A stretch of 5,282 nucleotides of DNA, from positions 1 through 5,282 of the forward strand of contig DAOWIC010000282.1 in the NCBI GenBank assembly GCA_030641085.1, given 5' to 3'. Source of the DNA: Calditrichota bacterium (lineage in GTDB: Bacteria; Zixibacteria; MSB-5A5; GN15; FEB-12). Within the stretch, counting starts at the first letter, position 1. Every line of letters starts with the position of its first letter. Shown piece by piece: positions 4,600 through 5,282 of the stretch. Both the position numbers and the translations under genes were made by a program. A model generated the notes under the pieces. The model saw only the letters and a list, made by a program, of their open reading frames with translations. It did not search any database and was not told the DNA's origin.

Positions 4600-5282
4600 T
4601 TGCAAATTCAACGGTATTTCACCCGCAAGGGAGAGTCGCCGTATAGCAGGATCAACTTCGCCAGGCGGAGTTCGGAGATAAAAAACCCGGATGGCTCCAC
4701 GGTATTCAAGGTAGAGAATATAGAGGTTCCCGAGTCATGGTCCCAGGTGGCGGTAGATATCCTGGCCCAGAAGTATTTTCGCAAGGCGAGTGTCCCGCTT
4801 GTCGACGAAAACGGAAAACCACGCCTTGACGACGATGGCAATCCTGTTACCGGTGGCGAGACCGACGCGCGTCAGGTATTCAATCGTCTGGCCGGATGCT
4901 GGCGTCACTGGGGTGAAAAGCATGGATACTTTGCCAGCGAGGATGACGCTCAGGTTTTCCACAACGAGCTTTGTTACATGCTGGCCGACCAGATCGCCGC
5001 GCCCAACTCGCCGCAATGGTTTAACACCGGACTTTACTGGGCCTACGGTATCAGTGGCGTCTCCAACGGTCATTATTATGTCGATCCGGACAACCACAAC
5101 CTGACCCAGGCCAAGAACGCCTATGAGCACCCTCAGCCGCACGCTTGCTTTATTCAATCGGTCTCCGATGACCTGGTCAACGACGGCGGAATTATGGATT
5201 TGTGGGTCCGTGAAGCGCGGCTGTTCAAGTACGGTTCCGGCACCGGCACCAACTTCTCGAATATCCGCGGGGTCGGCGAAGC
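4600..5282 (+). CDS. nrdJ: Vitamin B12-dependent (class II) ribonucleoside-diphosphate reductase, N-terminal part
   Basis: From TTG at 4600, 227 complete codons run to the right edge. The enzyme reduces ribonucleotides to deoxyribonucleotides, with a radical generated from adenosylcobalamin, so it works with or without oxygen and needs no separate radical subunit. Visible landmarks are NSPQWFNTG (residues 136-144); HPQPHACFIQ (177-186), with C183 at the place of the first cysteine of the redox pair; the long conserved SVSDDLVNDGGIMDLW (187-202); and GSGTGTNFSNIRG (212-224), a substrate-region loop. The radical cysteine and the C-terminal redox cysteines lie beyond the window. The N-terminus (QIQRYFTRKGESPYSRI) is like that of large NrdJ proteins. 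The TTG start is fixed by AGGAGGT five bases upstream and by the absence of an in-frame ATG. NrdR boxes upstream indicate repression when dNTPs are plentiful. Confidence 0.95.
   Translation, partial: MQIQRYFTRKGESPYSRINFARRSSEIKNPDGSTVFKVENIEVPESWSQVAVDILAQKYFRKASVPLVDENGKPRLDDDGNPVTGGETDARQVFNRLAGCWRHWGEKHGYFASEDDAQVFHNELCYMLADQIAAPNSPQWFNTGLYWAYGISGVSNGHYYVDPDNHNLTQAKNAYEHPQPHACFIQSVSDDLVNDGGIMDLWVREARLFKYGSGTGTNFSNIRGVGE

Noticed and set aside
4735..5157. Minus-strand ORF of 140 codons
   Set aside because: Antisense to nrdJ, which has conserved motifs throughout this span.

Overview
The window looks like bacterial chromosome from a Gram-negative organism. It encodes a signal-peptide-bearing beta-barrel-like outer-membrane protein and a lipoprotein cytochrome c. 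The genes have moderately high G+C, clear Shine-Dalgarno (SD) sites and two TTG starts. The cinA-pgpA-pgsA linkage and the class II (B12-dependent) ribonucleotide reductase fit many anaerobic or environmental lineages. A candidate phylum of the FCB type (for example Zixibacteria) is a guess I cannot test here.

Layout. Positions 1-2251 (minus strand) hold a tight three-gene unit read pgsA -> pgpA -> cinA (cinA runs off the left edge). PgsA and PgpA catalyse consecutive steps of phosphatidylglycerol synthesis. CinA is a nicotinamide-nucleotide/competence-type protein. A strong hairpin (2301-2331) separates this unit from a second minus-strand operon, 2339-3318: a small outer-membrane protein followed by a TTG-initiated monohaem lipoprotein cytochrome c with a 4-base overlap. 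That operon has a near-consensus sigma70 promoter (3409-3437) and, just downstream of the predicted start of transcription, a Fur-box-like palindrome (3368-3388), so iron control is likely.

Positions 3367-4599 contain no convincing intact protein gene but are rich in signals. In order they hold: a compact candidate small RNA on the minus strand (TTGACA-17-TATTAT promoter, about 80 nt, hairpin plus T7 terminator); a possible decayed signal-peptide ORF; a 15-bp interrupted inverted repeat that forms a large hairpin, an 11-C tract and two further hairpins; a 23-bp perfect palindrome made of two inverted DnaA-box-like 9-mers; an A+T-rich stretch; and two NrdR-box-like palindromes exactly 31 bp apart.

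From 4600 the plus strand encodes the N-terminal part of the B12-dependent ribonucleotide reductase NrdJ, cut by the right edge. The NrdR boxes and the DnaA-like palindrome together suggest that nrdJ is tied to dNTP level and replication.

The parts most worth a second look are the candidate small RNA, the iron-controlled outer-membrane protein/cytochrome pair, and the palindrome-rich upstream region of nrdJ. All regulatory calls come from reading the sequence by eye; no folding or database search was run.
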